From assembly GCF_016864375.1 (NCBI RefSeq), contig NZ_CP069356.1:310001-374000 (forward strand): a stretch of 64,000 nt of DNA. Direction: 5' to 3'. The position numbers were made by a program, and so were the translations under genes. A model generated the notes under the pieces. That model searched no databases. It was not told where the DNA came from and saw nothing but the letters and a program-made list of their open reading frames with translations. This DNA comes from Microvirga sp. VF16 (lineage in GTDB: Bacteria; Pseudomonadota; Alphaproteobacteria; Rhizobiales; Beijerinckiaceae). Numbering within the stretch: position 1 is the first letter of the stretch; each line of letters starts with the position of its first letter. Positions 35,088 through 43,955 of the stretch are shown piece after piece.

Positions 35088-36371
35088 GTGATCCAAAGTT
35101 CGGAGATCCACCCGCTGCGGGCGCGCGTTCTTGCTGAAGTTCATGCCCGCCCATTCTCTCCCGTTGAAACCCCGACACGGCTTCTGCATCTCGCCTATGT
35201 GAACAGCGCGGAGGCGGCGGCTGCCCATCGTGACGCCCTCATCGACCTTTGCGCGCGCTGCGGCTTTCCAAATCCTGCAACCGACGCGAAGCACACGCGC
35301 ATCGACACGCCGGAAGGAGTTCTGGTGTGGGAGAGCCACTCGGAGTTTACCACGTGCACCTGGGAGTTGGCGAGGCCTGGCCATGCTGCCGCGGAGCCGT
35401 TCCATCCATCGGCCAATTCCTTCCTGAGCCAACTGCCGCAACTTCCACCACCGGGTCGGCTTCTCGTCGCCGTCGACCTCCATCTCGTTCCGGACGGCGC
35501 CATCCGAACTGGGTTGCAGGAGGTCTTCGGCCAGACGCAGATCGCAGCCTCGGAAGCGGAGCAGGGTAAGGCCCTCATCGCAACGGATTTCAAGCCCGAG
35601 GCCCATGGCTGGGTGCGGGTCCTGATCATCAACCGCGGCCTGACACCCGAACAGGCTGGAGCCTTGGTGCAAAGGGTGCTCGAAATTGAGACCTACCGGA
35701 CATTTGCCCTTCTTGGACTGCCTGAAGCCCAGACGCTGGCCCCGGTGATACGCCGGATCGAGGTTGAGCTGCCGGATCTGTTGCGGCAGATGCAGGAGAG
35801 CGACGACTTCGAGGCCAACCACCGCCTGCTCAACCGCATCACGGCGCTTGCGGCGGAACTGGAGGCCGGCGCAGCCGCCAGCCTCTATCGCTTCGGCGCC
35901 ACACGCGCCTACGACGAGCTCGTTCGCCTGCGCCTGAACGCCATTGGCGAGCGCCTAGTGCCGGGAATGCAAAGCTGGTCCGGTTTCCTTTCCCGCCGGC
36001 TGAACCCTGCCATGCGCACCTGCGCCTCGACGGAGGAGCGGCAGGCCAACCTGTCGCGCAAGCTTGCAAGAGCGGCGCAGCTTCTGCGGGCGCGCGTTGA
36101 TGTGGCCCTGGAACAGCAGAACCGCAGCCTGCTGGAAACCATGAACGAGCGCGCCCGGACCCAGCTGCGGCTGCAGCAGACAGTCGAGGGGCTCTCGGTG
36201 GCTGCAATCACGTACTATGTCGCGAGCCTCGCCCATCTCCTGTTCGAGGGGGCCCATTCCGCTGGCGTCCACGTCGATCCCAATGTGGCGACCGCGTTCA
36301 CGGTTCCGTTCGCCCTCATTGGCGTGGCTTGGCTGGTCCGGCGGATCCGCCGCGGACACAGCGTTGATTGA
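35088..36371 (+). CDS. DUF3422 family protein
   Basis: This 427-residue protein matches DUF3422 along its whole length: the start HPLRARVLAEVHARPF, the WESHSEFTTCTWE segment, a coiled middle, and two hydrophobic segments near the C-terminus (VAAITYYVASLAHLLFEG; FTVPFALIGVAWLV). GTG 35088 is chosen because GGGAGGAG lies 6 nt upstream and the family normally begins just before HPLR; an ATG at 35067 is the alternative. The function is unknown. Family members are inner-membrane-anchored proteins frequent in Alpha- and Betaproteobacteria. Confidence 0.85.
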   Translation: MIQSSEIHPLRARVLAEVHARPFSPVETPTRLLHLAYVNSAEAAAAHRDALIDLCARCGFPNPATDAKHTRIDTPEGVLVWESHSEFTTCTWELARPGHAAAEPFHPSANSFLSQLPQLPPPGRLLVAVDLHLVPDGAIRTGLQEVFGQTQIAASEAEQGKALIATDFKPEAHGWVRVLIINRGLTPEQAGALVQRVLEIETYRTFALLGLPEAQTLAPVIRRIEVELPDLLRQMQESDDFEANHRLLNRITALAAELEAGAAASLYRFGATRAYDELVRLRLNAIGERLVPGMQSWSGFLSRRLNPAMRTCASTEERQANLSRKLARAAQLLRARVDVALEQQNRSLLETMNERARTQLRLQQTVEGLSVAAITYYVASLAHLLFEGAHSAGVHVDPNVATAFTVPFALIGVAWLVRRIRRGHSVD

Positions 36372-36400
36372 GAGCGGCAAGATCGAGGAGGTGAGTTGAG

Positions 36401-37504
36401 GTGCTTGGGATCCGAGGGGCATTGAAGGGATGGTTGCGAACGTTCACACCTGCGTCGTTCCCGTACATCCGGTTCATCGCCGCCCTGCTGGTTGGCACAG
36501 CCGGGGGGTGGATCTTCGCGCGAGCAGGTCTGCCCCTGCCGTGGATGCTCGGCTCCATGACGGCGTGCACGCTGGCTTCACTCGTGCGGGCACCGATTGC
36601 CGCGCCTGGCGCCGTGCGGCCGCCGATGACGATGATCATCGGCGTGATGCTGGGGACGGGGTTCACACCACAGATCATTGAAAGCGTGGGGAACTGGATC
36701 CCGACGGTGCTCGGCTTGGCAGGCTTTATTGCGGTCAGCGGCGCGGCCTGCGTCACCTACTTCCGCCGGGTTGCAGGATTTGATCGCCCGACGGCCTACT
36801 TTGCCGGCATGCCGGGCGGCTTGGTGGAGATGGTGATCGCCGGTGAGGACAAGGGCGGCGATGCCCGTACTATCGCGCTTGTCCATTCGGCCCGTGTACT
36901 CCTAGTCGTGCTCACATTGCCGTTTCTTGTGCGCCTGATCAGCGGGGCTCCGCTCGGCGCACGACCCCAGTTCGGCGTGTCGGTATTCGAGACGCCATTG
37001 CGGGACGAGATATGGCTCCTCGGCACCGCGCTGGCCGGAGCGTTGCTCGGACACTTCCTGCGGCTGCCGGCCCGGCTGCTCCTCGGTCCCATGCTGGTCA
37101 GCGCGGCGGTCCACGCCCTCGGCTGGACGCGCTTTGCTCCCGCCATCGAGATCGTCAATGTCGCGCAGCTGGTGCTGGGCACAAGCATCGGATGCCGCTT
37201 CGCCGGCACGGCCCCGCGGGAGATCATCCGCATCCTCGTGCTGTCGCTTGGGTCCACGGTGATCCTGCTCACCATTACGGCCGTCTTCGCGGCCGGCGTG
37301 AGCCACGTGTCATCTTATGGCCAGGTCCCGCTGCTGTTGGCCTACTCGCCCGGCGGTCTGGCGGAGATGAGCCTCGTGGCATTGTCCCTTGGCATCGAAG
37401 TGGCCTTTGTGGCCGCTCATCACATCGTTCGAGTGTTCATCGTCATGCTGGGAGCCGCGCCGGTGTTCGCTCTCTTCCAATGGGAGAAAGTGAAGGGGCC
37501 CTAA
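36401..37504 (+). CDS. AbrB-type membrane protein (TIGR03082 duplication family)
   Basis: This 367-residue polytopic protein is built from two repeats: GGWIFARAGLPLPWMLGSM in the first half and GHFLRLPARLLLGPMLVSA in the second. Each is followed by a hydrophobic hairpin and a PGG motif (MPGGLVEMV; SPGGLAEMS). It belongs to the Pfam AmoA/AbrB-like membrane family, often labelled AbrB family transcriptional regulator; it is a membrane protein with no DNA-binding domain. The start is GTG 36401 after GAGGAGG. Family members are often found near tripartite carboxylate transporters, as here. Confidence 0.85.
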   Translation: MLGIRGALKGWLRTFTPASFPYIRFIAALLVGTAGGWIFARAGLPLPWMLGSMTACTLASLVRAPIAAPGAVRPPMTMIIGVMLGTGFTPQIIESVGNWIPTVLGLAGFIAVSGAACVTYFRRVAGFDRPTAYFAGMPGGLVEMVIAGEDKGGDARTIALVHSARVLLVVLTLPFLVRLISGAPLGARPQFGVSVFETPLRDEIWLLGTALAGALLGHFLRLPARLLLGPMLVSAAVHALGWTRFAPAIEIVNVAQLVLGTSIGCRFAGTAPREIIRILVLSLGSTVILLTITAVFAAGVSHVSSYGQVPLLLAYSPGGLAEMSLVALSLGIEVAFVAAHHIVRVFIVMLGAAPVFALFQWEKVKGP

Positions 37505-38160
37505 GCCTCCTGCCGTGAACGGGGAGGCATCGGCTAAGGTCAGCAAGTGGCACGCCTGAGACGTAAGCTCGAAGGCAGCAATCCTCATCGAAGCGGACGT
37601 TCCCAAAGCGCAGGGAATCTCGGTTCCTGACCCAGAGCAGCCCTTCGGGCACACGCAGTCTGAAAAGGCACGCCTGCTCGACAGGCTCGGCCAGTTCGGC
37701 ATGGCCATTTGCCGTTTGACAAGACGACACCCGTGATGGGTCGAGGGCGGCAGTGGCTACTTGGACTGGCGTTTACCTCTGAGATTCAGCTCTCAGCAGT
37801 CTCGGCGATCTGCGAGGCGAGTTTCCTAAAGGTCCTGTCTCTACAAAAAGAAAGCGCCCTCTCTTCCAGGGGCGCTCCAAGGTCCGACCCGTAGGGGCAA
37901 AAGTAATCGTGCCGGAATGGTTTATCTATTCGGGCGCATCCGCGTTGTCATGTCGGCACACTACGACGGAGAAATACCCTCCATCGGCTCGATGTGACCC
38001 TGCGTCATAGCAGTGTGGCGTTCTCGAACGGAGCGGAAGGGCCGATGGGCGCGACTGATAGCCTTGGTGGAGGTGCCAGACCTCTTATCGCCAAGATTGG
38101 TCGGTTCTGGTCGATGGCAAACGACGGAGAGACGGCGGCTTGCGCACGAGGCAATTTTTG
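37505..38160. other. Intergenic region after the catabolic island
   Basis: About 650 bp hold no supported gene. It has a GCCTCC/GGAGGC inverted pair just after the AbrB-type stop (37503-37530). It also has an AGCGCCC/GGGCGCT hairpin (37853-37876) which, read on the minus strand, is followed by TTTCTTTTT. No minus-strand gene lies upstream of that terminator-like hairpin, so its job is unclear. Short open frames lack homology. Confidence 0.45.
37845..37876 (-). terminator. Orphan terminator-like hairpin
   Basis: A 7-bp GC stem (37853-37859 with 37870-37876) is followed on the minus strand by a T-rich run (complement of AAAAAGAAA at 37845-37853). It looks like a rho-independent terminator, but no minus-strand gene is visible within the preceding 2 kb. 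Confidence 0.4.
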
Positions 38161-40113
38161 ATGGGCAGCACCATGGGGGCCCGAATCCAGGCGTATGACT
38201 GGTCAGGCTCGCCGCTAGGTCCCATCGAAACCTGGCCGGAAGCGCTCCGTATCACGCTCGGCAACATGCTCCACTCTGCATTCGCGACCTATCTCGCATG
38301 GGGGGCGGATCTCATCACCTTCTACAATGACCCCGCCCTCAAGCTACGCGGGAACCGACCGGAGGCACTCGGGCAACCTCTGCCGCAGGCTTGGTCCGAA
38401 ATCTGGGAAATCGCTTCGCCGATGGTCACGCGAGCCCTTCGTGGCGAGACGACCTATGTTCAAGACGTGCCCATCGACATCGTGCAGCGAAGAACCCACC
38501 CCGAGGAGACCTGGTGGACCGGCTCAGTCAGCCCTGTCATGGACGGGGCTGACCAGCTTGGTGGCGTTCTGATAATCTTGCAGGAGACCACAGAGCGCGT
38601 GCTCACTGAGCAGCGGCTTCGGTTTCTGGTCGATCTGAGCACACGCTTACGTGGGGTGGCTGGCGCGCGCGAGGTCATGGCCACTGCCGCGGAGATGCTG
38701 GGACGCCACCTGAGGGCGAACCGCGCCGGGTACTATGAACTAAGTGAGGGTGGTGAGTCCTTTGCGGTTGAGCGCGACTGGACCGATGCCACAACTCCAA
38801 GCTTTACCGGCGAGCACCGCATCAGTGACTTTGGTCCTCTGATCGACCACGAGTTGAGGGCGGGTCGCACCGTGTGCATCGACGATGCCCTGGCGCATCC
38901 GCTCACCGGGGAAGATCCCGTCGCCGCCGAGTTCCTCCGGGCGGGAAAGCGCTCAACCATCATTGCGCCCCTGGTCAGGGACGGTCGGCTGGTCGCATCT
39001 TTCTATGTTCATCACACCGAGCCGCGCCATTGGCGCGATGACGAGGTATCGCTGATTCAGGAGGTGGCCGAGCGCACCTGGACCTCGATCCTGCGAGCCC
39101 GGGCCGAGACGGCGCTCCGGCACAGTGAGGAGCGTTTCCGGCAGTTTGCCGAGCACTCCTCCACGGTGCTGTGGATCCAGGATCTCGAAACCCACGAGAT
39201 GGAGTACGTCAGCCCGGCTTACGAGGCGATCTGGGGCGAGCCTGTGGAGGTCGCCTTACGCGATCCGGGTCACTGGGCCAAGGCCCTTCACCCCGACGAC
39301 CGTGACCGGGCTAGCACCACCCTCGAGCGCGTCCAACGTGGGGAGGAGGGCACGCACGAGTACCACATCATCCGGCCTGACGGTGGTGTGCGCTGGATCC
39401 GTGACACGTTCTTTCCGATCCGAGATGAGCAGGGACGGATCCGGCGGGTGGGCGGCATCGCCCAGGATCTCACCCAACACGAAGGCTCCATAGTCTATGT
39501 GGTGGATGGCGACGAGGCCTCACGTCGCGACCTGAGCCTTCTGCTCCAGGGCGCTGGCTACGAGGTGAAATCCTTTGCCTCGGCGCAGTCTTTCCTCGCG
39601 GTGGCGCCGGTGTTGGTGCCAGGCTGCGTGGTGCTTGATACGCGCAGCCCCGAAGCCGGCGGGCTGACGATTCCGAGAGAACTGAAGGCGCGCCGGGCCG
39701 GGCTGCCGGTCATTGTGCTCGGTGAGGCTGGCCGGAATGTTGCGGTTGGGGTTCAGGCGATGAAGGCCGGAGCCGTGGATTTCCTCGACATGCCGTATCA
39801 ACCTGAACAGGTGCTGGATGCGCTCGCCTCGGCCCAGGCGACCATCCGCGAGAGGGCCGAGCAGGATCAGGCCACCGAGCGCGTGAAGGCGCTCATTGCG
39901 GCGCTGCCGCCGCGCGAACGGGAGGTGCTGGATGGGCTGCTGGCCGGGGGCACGAACAAGACGATTGCACGAGACCTTGGGCTCAGCCCGCGCACGGTTG
40001 AGGCGCACCGGGCCCGCATCATGGAGCGGCTGGGCGCTCAGAGCCTGCCCGAGCTGGTGCAGATTGCGGTTGCAGCCGGCTTGCAGTCCAAACCGCAGGA
40101 TCGGCAAGGCTGA
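38161..40113 (+). CDS. PAS-GAF-PAS-receiver-LuxR one-piece sensor regulator
   Basis: In this 650-residue protein the parts run: N-terminal PAS (~10-140, ending ILQETTERVLTEQ), GAF (~155-310), second PAS with PAC (~320-440, YHIIRPDGGVRWIRDTFFPIRDEQGRIRRVGG), FixJ-like receiver (~450-570) and LuxR/FixJ DNA-binding domain (~585-645, REREVLDGLLAGGTNKTIARDLGLSPRTVEAHRARIMERLG). The receiver keeps the phospho-acceptor Asp (VVLDTRSPEAGG) and acidic pair (VDGDEA). The conserved Lys is replaced in DFLDMPYQ, where FixJ has a K-P. No kinase domain exists. ATG 38161 follows CGAGG. It looks like a sensor and transcription factor in one chain, perhaps phosphorylation-independent. Confidence 0.85.
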   Translation: MGSTMGARIQAYDWSGSPLGPIETWPEALRITLGNMLHSAFATYLAWGADLITFYNDPALKLRGNRPEALGQPLPQAWSEIWEIASPMVTRALRGETTYVQDVPIDIVQRRTHPEETWWTGSVSPVMDGADQLGGVLIILQETTERVLTEQRLRFLVDLSTRLRGVAGAREVMATAAEMLGRHLRANRAGYYELSEGGESFAVERDWTDATTPSFTGEHRISDFGPLIDHELRAGRTVCIDDALAHPLTGEDPVAAEFLRAGKRSTIIAPLVRDGRLVASFYVHHTEPRHWRDDEVSLIQEVAERTWTSILRARAETALRHSEERFRQFAEHSSTVLWIQDLETHEMEYVSPAYEAIWGEPVEVALRDPGHWAKALHPDDRDRASTTLERVQRGEEGTHEYHIIRPDGGVRWIRDTFFPIRDEQGRIRRVGGIAQDLTQHEGSIVYVVDGDEASRRDLSLLLQGAGYEVKSFASAQSFLAVAPVLVPGCVVLDTRSPEAGGLTIPRELKARRAGLPVIVLGEAGRNVAVGVQAMKAGAVDFLDMPYQPEQVLDALASAQATIRERAEQDQATERVKALIAALPPREREVLDGLLAGGTNKTIARDLGLSPRTVEAHRARIMERLGAQSLPELVQIAVAAGLQSKPQDRQG

Positions 40114-40235
40114 CCACACAGGTGATAGGAAACGGCACGACCCGCGTCTCTAATGCGGTCGGACCGCGTCTGAGAATGGCACGGTAAGAATTGTATCCCC
40201 AGATCCATCGGCGATCTCGATGACCGCTTCTCGCA

Positions 40236-41225
40236 CTAGTTGTCTGGATGCGAGACCTCCTTGGCGTGAGCGACGACCTGGAGGGCTTGAGGCAAAGCGT
40301 GTGGATCGGGTGGCTTCGCGCGCCGATTGGCCAGCTTCGGCTCAGCGACCAAGCGGCTTCGCACGACCTCGTCCGGTGATCGCCCCTTGAGCACGCGCTG
40401 GCGTCTTCTGTTGTAGGCTTGGTTGAAGCCCTTGAGCAGCGTCTCCAGATCCCCATGGCTGTAGATCGTGATGCCGAGCACTTCACGCTGCACCCGTCCA
40501 TTGAAGCGCTCGGCGAGACCGTTGGTTTGCGGCGTATACGGCTTGGTCCTGCGATGCTCCACCTTCAACTGGTGGCAGGCGTCCTCGAAGCCATCAGCGG
40601 TAAAGCACGAGCCACGGTCGGTGAGCACGTGGGTGACCTTGAAGGGAAACGCGCGGATCGCTTCTTTGAGGAAGGCAATCGCGCTTATGGCCAGCTCGTC
40701 GTCTTTGACGGCCAGGTGCACCCAGCGCGAGCAGCGGTCGATGGCGACATAGAGGAAGCGTTTGCGGCTCTCGCCATTGGCGGTTCTCAGCTTGGGCAGG
40801 TGTTTGATGTCCATGTGCACGAAGCCGAGATCGTAGTCCTTGAAGGTGCCGCTCCGGCGCTGGCGCTGCTGCGCCGGTGGCAGGCGGCCTAAGCCTTCAG
40901 CCTTGAGGATGCGGTAGACCGCATCACGGTTGAGATGCGGCAGGAAATGCGTGACCACGAAGGTCAGATCGTCGAGCGGAAAGCCGGTGGCCTGCCTCAG
41001 GGCGCAGACGATGGCGCGTTCCTCCTCGGTGGCCCTCCAGGGCAGCTTGTGCGGCCGGCTGCTGTGGTCCTGACAGTCTTTGGGGCCGCGCTTGCGCCAT
41101 TTGCGGACCGTCTCGGTGCTCACACTGAAGCGCTGGGCCAGCACGCCCGTCGGCTCGGATGAGCGGGCAATCTCCTGGCGGACGGCTGGAGTGGTGCGGG
41201 CTTGCGGATGAAGGGAGTGCATCAT
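40236..41225 (-). CDS. IS481-family transposase
   Basis: This 329-residue transposase has a helix-turn-helix (TGVLAQRFSVSTETVRKWRKRG) and DDE residues in GFVHMDIKHLP, HVLTDRGSCFTADGF and TNGLAERFNGRVQ. GGAGGAC directly precedes the tandem ATG start. The element lacks its own stop: the last codons are GAC AA at the tip, and the TAG is completed by the CTAG target duplication (AAC TAG). Target choice thus supplies the terminator of translation. It is a different IS481 subgroup from the element at 17076-18119. Confidence 0.92.
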   Translation of the reverse strand: MMHSLHPQARTTPAVRQEIARSSEPTGVLAQRFSVSTETVRKWRKRGPKDCQDHSSRPHKLPWRATEEERAIVCALRQATGFPLDDLTFVVTHFLPHLNRDAVYRILKAEGLGRLPPAQQRQRRSGTFKDYDLGFVHMDIKHLPKLRTANGESRKRFLYVAIDRCSRWVHLAVKDDELAISAIAFLKEAIRAFPFKVTHVLTDRGSCFTADGFEDACHQLKVEHRRTKPYTPQTNGLAERFNGRVQREVLGITIYSHGDLETLLKGFNQAYNRRRQRVLKGRSPDEVVRSRLVAEPKLANRRAKPPDPHALPQALQVVAHAKEVSHPDN

Positions 41226-41330
41226 GTCCTCCTGCGATGAGGAGCTCGGCGCCGCAGGCCGTCAAAGCGCCAAGCATACTCCTCAATCGCGCAACGCACT
41301 TGGTCCCAACAACGTTCCGCCACCAGACAA
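40240..41330 (-). mobile_element. IS481-family insertion sequence with CTAG target duplication
   Basis: This 1091-bp element has terminal inverted repeats starting TTGTCTGG at both tips (40240 on the plus strand, 41330 on the minus strand; 13 of the first 17 positions agree). It is flanked by CTAG at 40236-40239 and 41331-41334. The only gene is the minus-strand transposase. The intact structure and clean duplication suggest recent transposition. Confidence 0.92.
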
Positions 41331-41475
41331 CTAGGTCATCCACTTCGTCCACGAGCTCCCGAGCCACTTTCACAGCTTCCGCAAAGGCGGCATCGAGATC
41401 GGGCAGCTCTGTGCCGTCTGGATCTACCTCGAGCTTGTCCCCGTTTCGAATGTGGAGATAGTACAGGGGCATCAT

Positions 41476-41840
41476 GATAAGAAACCTGTGCTGGGTGAGC
41501 ATTATAGGCGTCAGACCACAGATGCCCAGCCCTGGCTGGAGCGGTACCAGAGTAAAGCTGGATTACGCTAAACATCCGCAATGGGCTTGGGCATTACAAG
41601 CTGCAATCCTGCTGCGGCGCAGGTGCGGATCCGAAAACCTCTCAACCGGCAGCAGGCGGCAGATCAAGCCGGCGGATGAGGTGTCGAAAACCAGGTATTT
41701 GATCTCTGGACTCTCATAAACGTCCACGCTCTCGGCCGATGAGCCGAGAGCGTTCATGTCAGAACCCGAGAAGCTCAAGGCGCGCGGCTGGCCCGCTCGG
41801 CGGCCTTCTCGGCCTGCACGACACGGTGCGTGTGGCCTCC
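41476..41840. other. Non-coding stretch
   Basis: About 365 bp between the DUF6894 start and the small minus-strand gene. It should contain the DUF6894 promoter. No homology, strong ribosome site or notable repeat was found; the short plus-strand open frame at 41474-41719 is not supported. Confidence 0.35.
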
Positions 41841-42032
41841 TCAGCTGCCATGGGAGAGTTGTTGGAGCTCCTGTCGATACCTGTGAGCCCTCTGGAGCGC
41901 CTCGGCCGCGCGCCGCTCATGGAACGAACGCTGGAACTCGGTATGGGCGTGCCGCGCATAGTGAATGTGCGTCTGGGCTGCGGCCTCGCAGGCTCTGATC
42001 AGGGAGCCCAGCTCTACACGAACCTGGATCAT
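41841..42032 (-). CDS. Small hypothetical protein
   Basis: This 63-residue, His/Gln/Arg-rich helical protein (MIQVRVELGSLIRACEAAAQ at the start) has an excellent GGAAGGAGG 5-6 nt before ATG 42032, the best reason to accept it. No family is recognised. Its C-terminal half (FHERRAAEALQRAHRYRQEL) resembles an amphipathic coiled segment. Confidence 0.6.
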   Translation of the reverse strand: MIQVRVELGSLIRACEAAAQTHIHYARHAHTEFQRSFHERRAAEALQRAHRYRQELQQLSHGS

Positions 42033-42215
42033 TGTTCCTCCTTCCAGTTTGAGTGGTGAATGATGCTAGCGACCACATCTGTGCCAAACAGAGGATGTCG
42101 GTACGAGTTGGCTGCGCTTGCACTCCTGCCTATTCCGTCCTTCTCGGCCCCAAGCCGGTGACGATGGAGCCTCTCTGGAAAGTTCGAGCAGGCAAACCGA
42201 TCAGCGTTGACACCT

Positions 42216-42425
42216 TCAGGCAGCGAAAGACTGGCGGTGCTGTTGCCGCCGCAGCGTTTCCAGCAGGTCCACGTATGGCTGGCGCTTCTCCCAATGAGCG
42301 GCTTTGATCTTGCTCTTGATGTGCACTTTCAGCTTTGGCTCGCGAGCACTCACCTCAACGTTTTCCAGCTCGACCTCGGCCGCAAAGTCGATGTCACCTA
42401 GCGTATGGAGAACTTCTCTCATCAT
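42216..42425 (-). CDS. Small hypothetical protein, paralogue of 43067-43297
   Basis: This 69-residue protein has a beta-like first half (GDIDFAAEVELENVEVSAREP) and a helical second half (HWEKRQPYVDLLETLRRQQ). Residues 8-60 align with the protein at 43067-43297: IDF/IDV, ELENVEVSA against ELARIRVTA, and KRQPYVDLLETLRR against RRTPYVRQIAELRK. Tandem ATGs at 42425/42422 have no strong Shine-Dalgarno. Function unknown. Confidence 0.6.
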   Translation of the reverse strand: MMREVLHTLGDIDFAAEVELENVEVSAREPKLKVHIKSKIKAAHWEKRQPYVDLLETLRRQQHRQSFAA

Positions 42426-43066
42426 GGCGTCGAGGCTCGGCGAGGCTATGCGATAGGTCCGGTGGGATAATCAGGCATAGTTTCCTCTTGGTGTTCTTGC
42501 TTCTTGGCCTAAGAGATGCCGGCATCAACTTGGATTAACAAGTGCTGAGGGATGGGTAGGGTTACGACGGATCTTTACGTACTCCCCTGGAGAGAGCTTC
42601 CGGCTGAACGCCAGCCTCGCCGGCGAGGATAGTATCCATGCAGTGCCTGTCACTAACGGCTCGGATCTGATTTCACATCAGTCAGCGGGGCAGGGAGCAA
42701 GGGGGTCATTCACCGGACCAATCCTGCCTGAACTGCTCAGCATGCCGATGCTGTGGAGGCTGCCTTCTGAGCCTTTACGGAACAATCCGTAGGGAATCTC
42801 CGACTGGTGCCCGTTAGGGTCAGAAGTTATCTCAGGTTAATGGCAGGCAGCGACGATGCCTGCGGTTTAGGGAGAGAGCCGCCCAGAGAGGCGGCGAGAC
42901 GCCAAATCGATCGAGGAACGAGCTAAGGGGGTGGCACGGATGTGCGGCCACCCCCGAAACTTGGCCCCCCTTCCGCAACAGGTTCGCCTGAAGAAGATCT
43001 GGTGAGGGGCGCGATCAAGTTTGCTTTTGGAAGCCTCAAGAACCCGTCAGGGAGGGACACAAGTCC
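42426..43066. other. Intergenic region with hairpins between the paralogous small genes
   Basis: About 640 bp have no supported gene. It holds a CCTCGCC-GGCGAGG perfect palindrome (near 42625), a GCCGCC/GGCGGC hairpin (near 42880-42895) and a stronger 9-bp hairpin at 42927-42955. The two divergent paralogous small genes must have their promoters here. Confidence 0.45.
42927..42955. repeat. 9-bp GC-rich hairpin
   Basis: GGGGGTGGC (42927-42935) pairs perfectly with GCCACCCCC (42947-42955) around an 11-nt loop, about 110 bp upstream of the small gene at 43067. No T-run follows on either strand, so a classical terminator is unlikely; it may be part of a leader. Confidence 0.5.
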
Positions 43067-43297
43067 ATGGACAAGGCTGCGAACGATAATCGCGTTGCTG
43101 AACTCATCGCTATCTTGTCCACGACGTTAGCCAACATTGATGTCGAGTATGAGCTCGAGTTGGCGCGGATCCGGGTGACGGCCAAACCTAATCTCACAGC
43201 AATGATCATGGACACGGTACGCCAGCGGCACGTCGAGCGCCGCACACCCTATGTCCGGCAGATTGCCGAGCTGCGGAAGCGGACGGGTCAGGGATAA
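43067..43297 (+). CDS. Small hypothetical protein, paralogue of 42216-42425
   Basis: This 76-residue protein (MDKAANDNRVAELIAILSTT start) has a GGGAGGG about 10 nt before ATG 43067. Its residues ~20-70 match the minus-strand neighbour at 42216-42425 in order and spacing (IDVEYELELARIRVTAKP; RRTPYVRQIAELRK). A strand-rich half followed by a basic helix is predicted. No named domain is recognised. Confidence 0.65.
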   Translation: MDKAANDNRVAELIAILSTTLANIDVEYELELARIRVTAKPNLTAMIMDTVRQRHVERRTPYVRQIAELRKRTGQG

Positions 43298-43356
43298 GGC
43301 CGGATTGCCGCGCTCGACCGCGGTTGTGTGTTGGGACTGCAGCCAGAGGGGCACAG

Positions 43357-43818
43357 ATGCCGGAGACGCCTGCATTTGACCAGCCTCTCATAACAGCAAC
43401 TGCAAGTGCCGGCCCGGTGCCGCCGGGAACCGAAAGGGTGGAGTACCTGATCGAAGGGATCGGGATTGCCATCTTTGTCACGCTGGCGGTCAGTGCTGCT
43501 GTCATCCTGATCGAAACCGCCGGGGGTGATCCAGGGGCATTGCCCCCTTTTCATTTGGGATTGCCATCTGTTCCGCTGGGGCACTTTGTGGGCAAACGTT
43601 TCGTGGTTCCGCGGATTGGGGTCTCTAGGTGCCCTCAGCGGCCAGAGCATGATTGCCGGTTGCGTCTCCATCCCGAGGGCGACAAAGCGCCGGGATATCC
43701 CTATGCTCATGAAAGGACAATCACGGTTCTGCCGATGGTCTGCAGTTGGCACGGGGCTGACCTAAACCGAACTTCTGCAAGAGGCGAGCGAAGCGGACCT
43801 TTACACGGTCACGCTTAG
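43357..43818 (+). CDS. Hypothetical protein with one membrane segment
   Basis: From ATG 43357 the frame gives MPETPAFDQPLITATASAG, then a clear hydrophobic helix (LIEGIGIAIFVTLAVSAAVILIE, residues ~30-52). A long proline-, arginine- and glycine-rich part follows that looks less protein-like. The gene may really be only the first ~65 residues with a frameshift after the membrane segment. No strong ribosome site, no homology recognised. Confidence 0.3.
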   Translation: MPETPAFDQPLITATASAGPVPPGTERVEYLIEGIGIAIFVTLAVSAAVILIETAGGDPGALPPFHLGLPSVPLGHFVGKRFVVPRIGVSRCPQRPEHDCRLRLHPEGDKAPGYPYAHERTITVLPMVCSWHGADLNRTSARGERSGPLHGHA

Positions 43819-43955
43819 AGACCGTCCCTGACCCCTTCCTGACCTTCGCCAGATGACGGGACCCGGAAGCCCATGCGGGCGCCCCGCAGCGGTCCAAGCG
43901 ACGCGTCGCTGTAGCAGATCCGGTTGCGAAGGACGCTTGACCCCGCAACTCCGGA

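Larger units (their letters stand above)
40150..41475 (-). pseudogene. DUF6894-family gene interrupted by IS481
   Basis: The N-terminal part (41475-41331) reads MMPLYYLHIRNGDKL then DPDGTELPDLDAAFAEAVKVARELVDEVDDL. After the IS481 and one copy of the CTAG duplication, the frame resumes as VREAVIEIADGSGDTILTV-PFSDAVRPH and stops at 40150. Removing the element and one CTAG leaves 231 bp, an exact 76-codon gene plus stop. This is the typical DUF6894 protein (PxYYxHxRxGD start and VPFxDAV end). The gene was therefore intact at insertion time, which implies a recent event. Confidence 0.9.
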
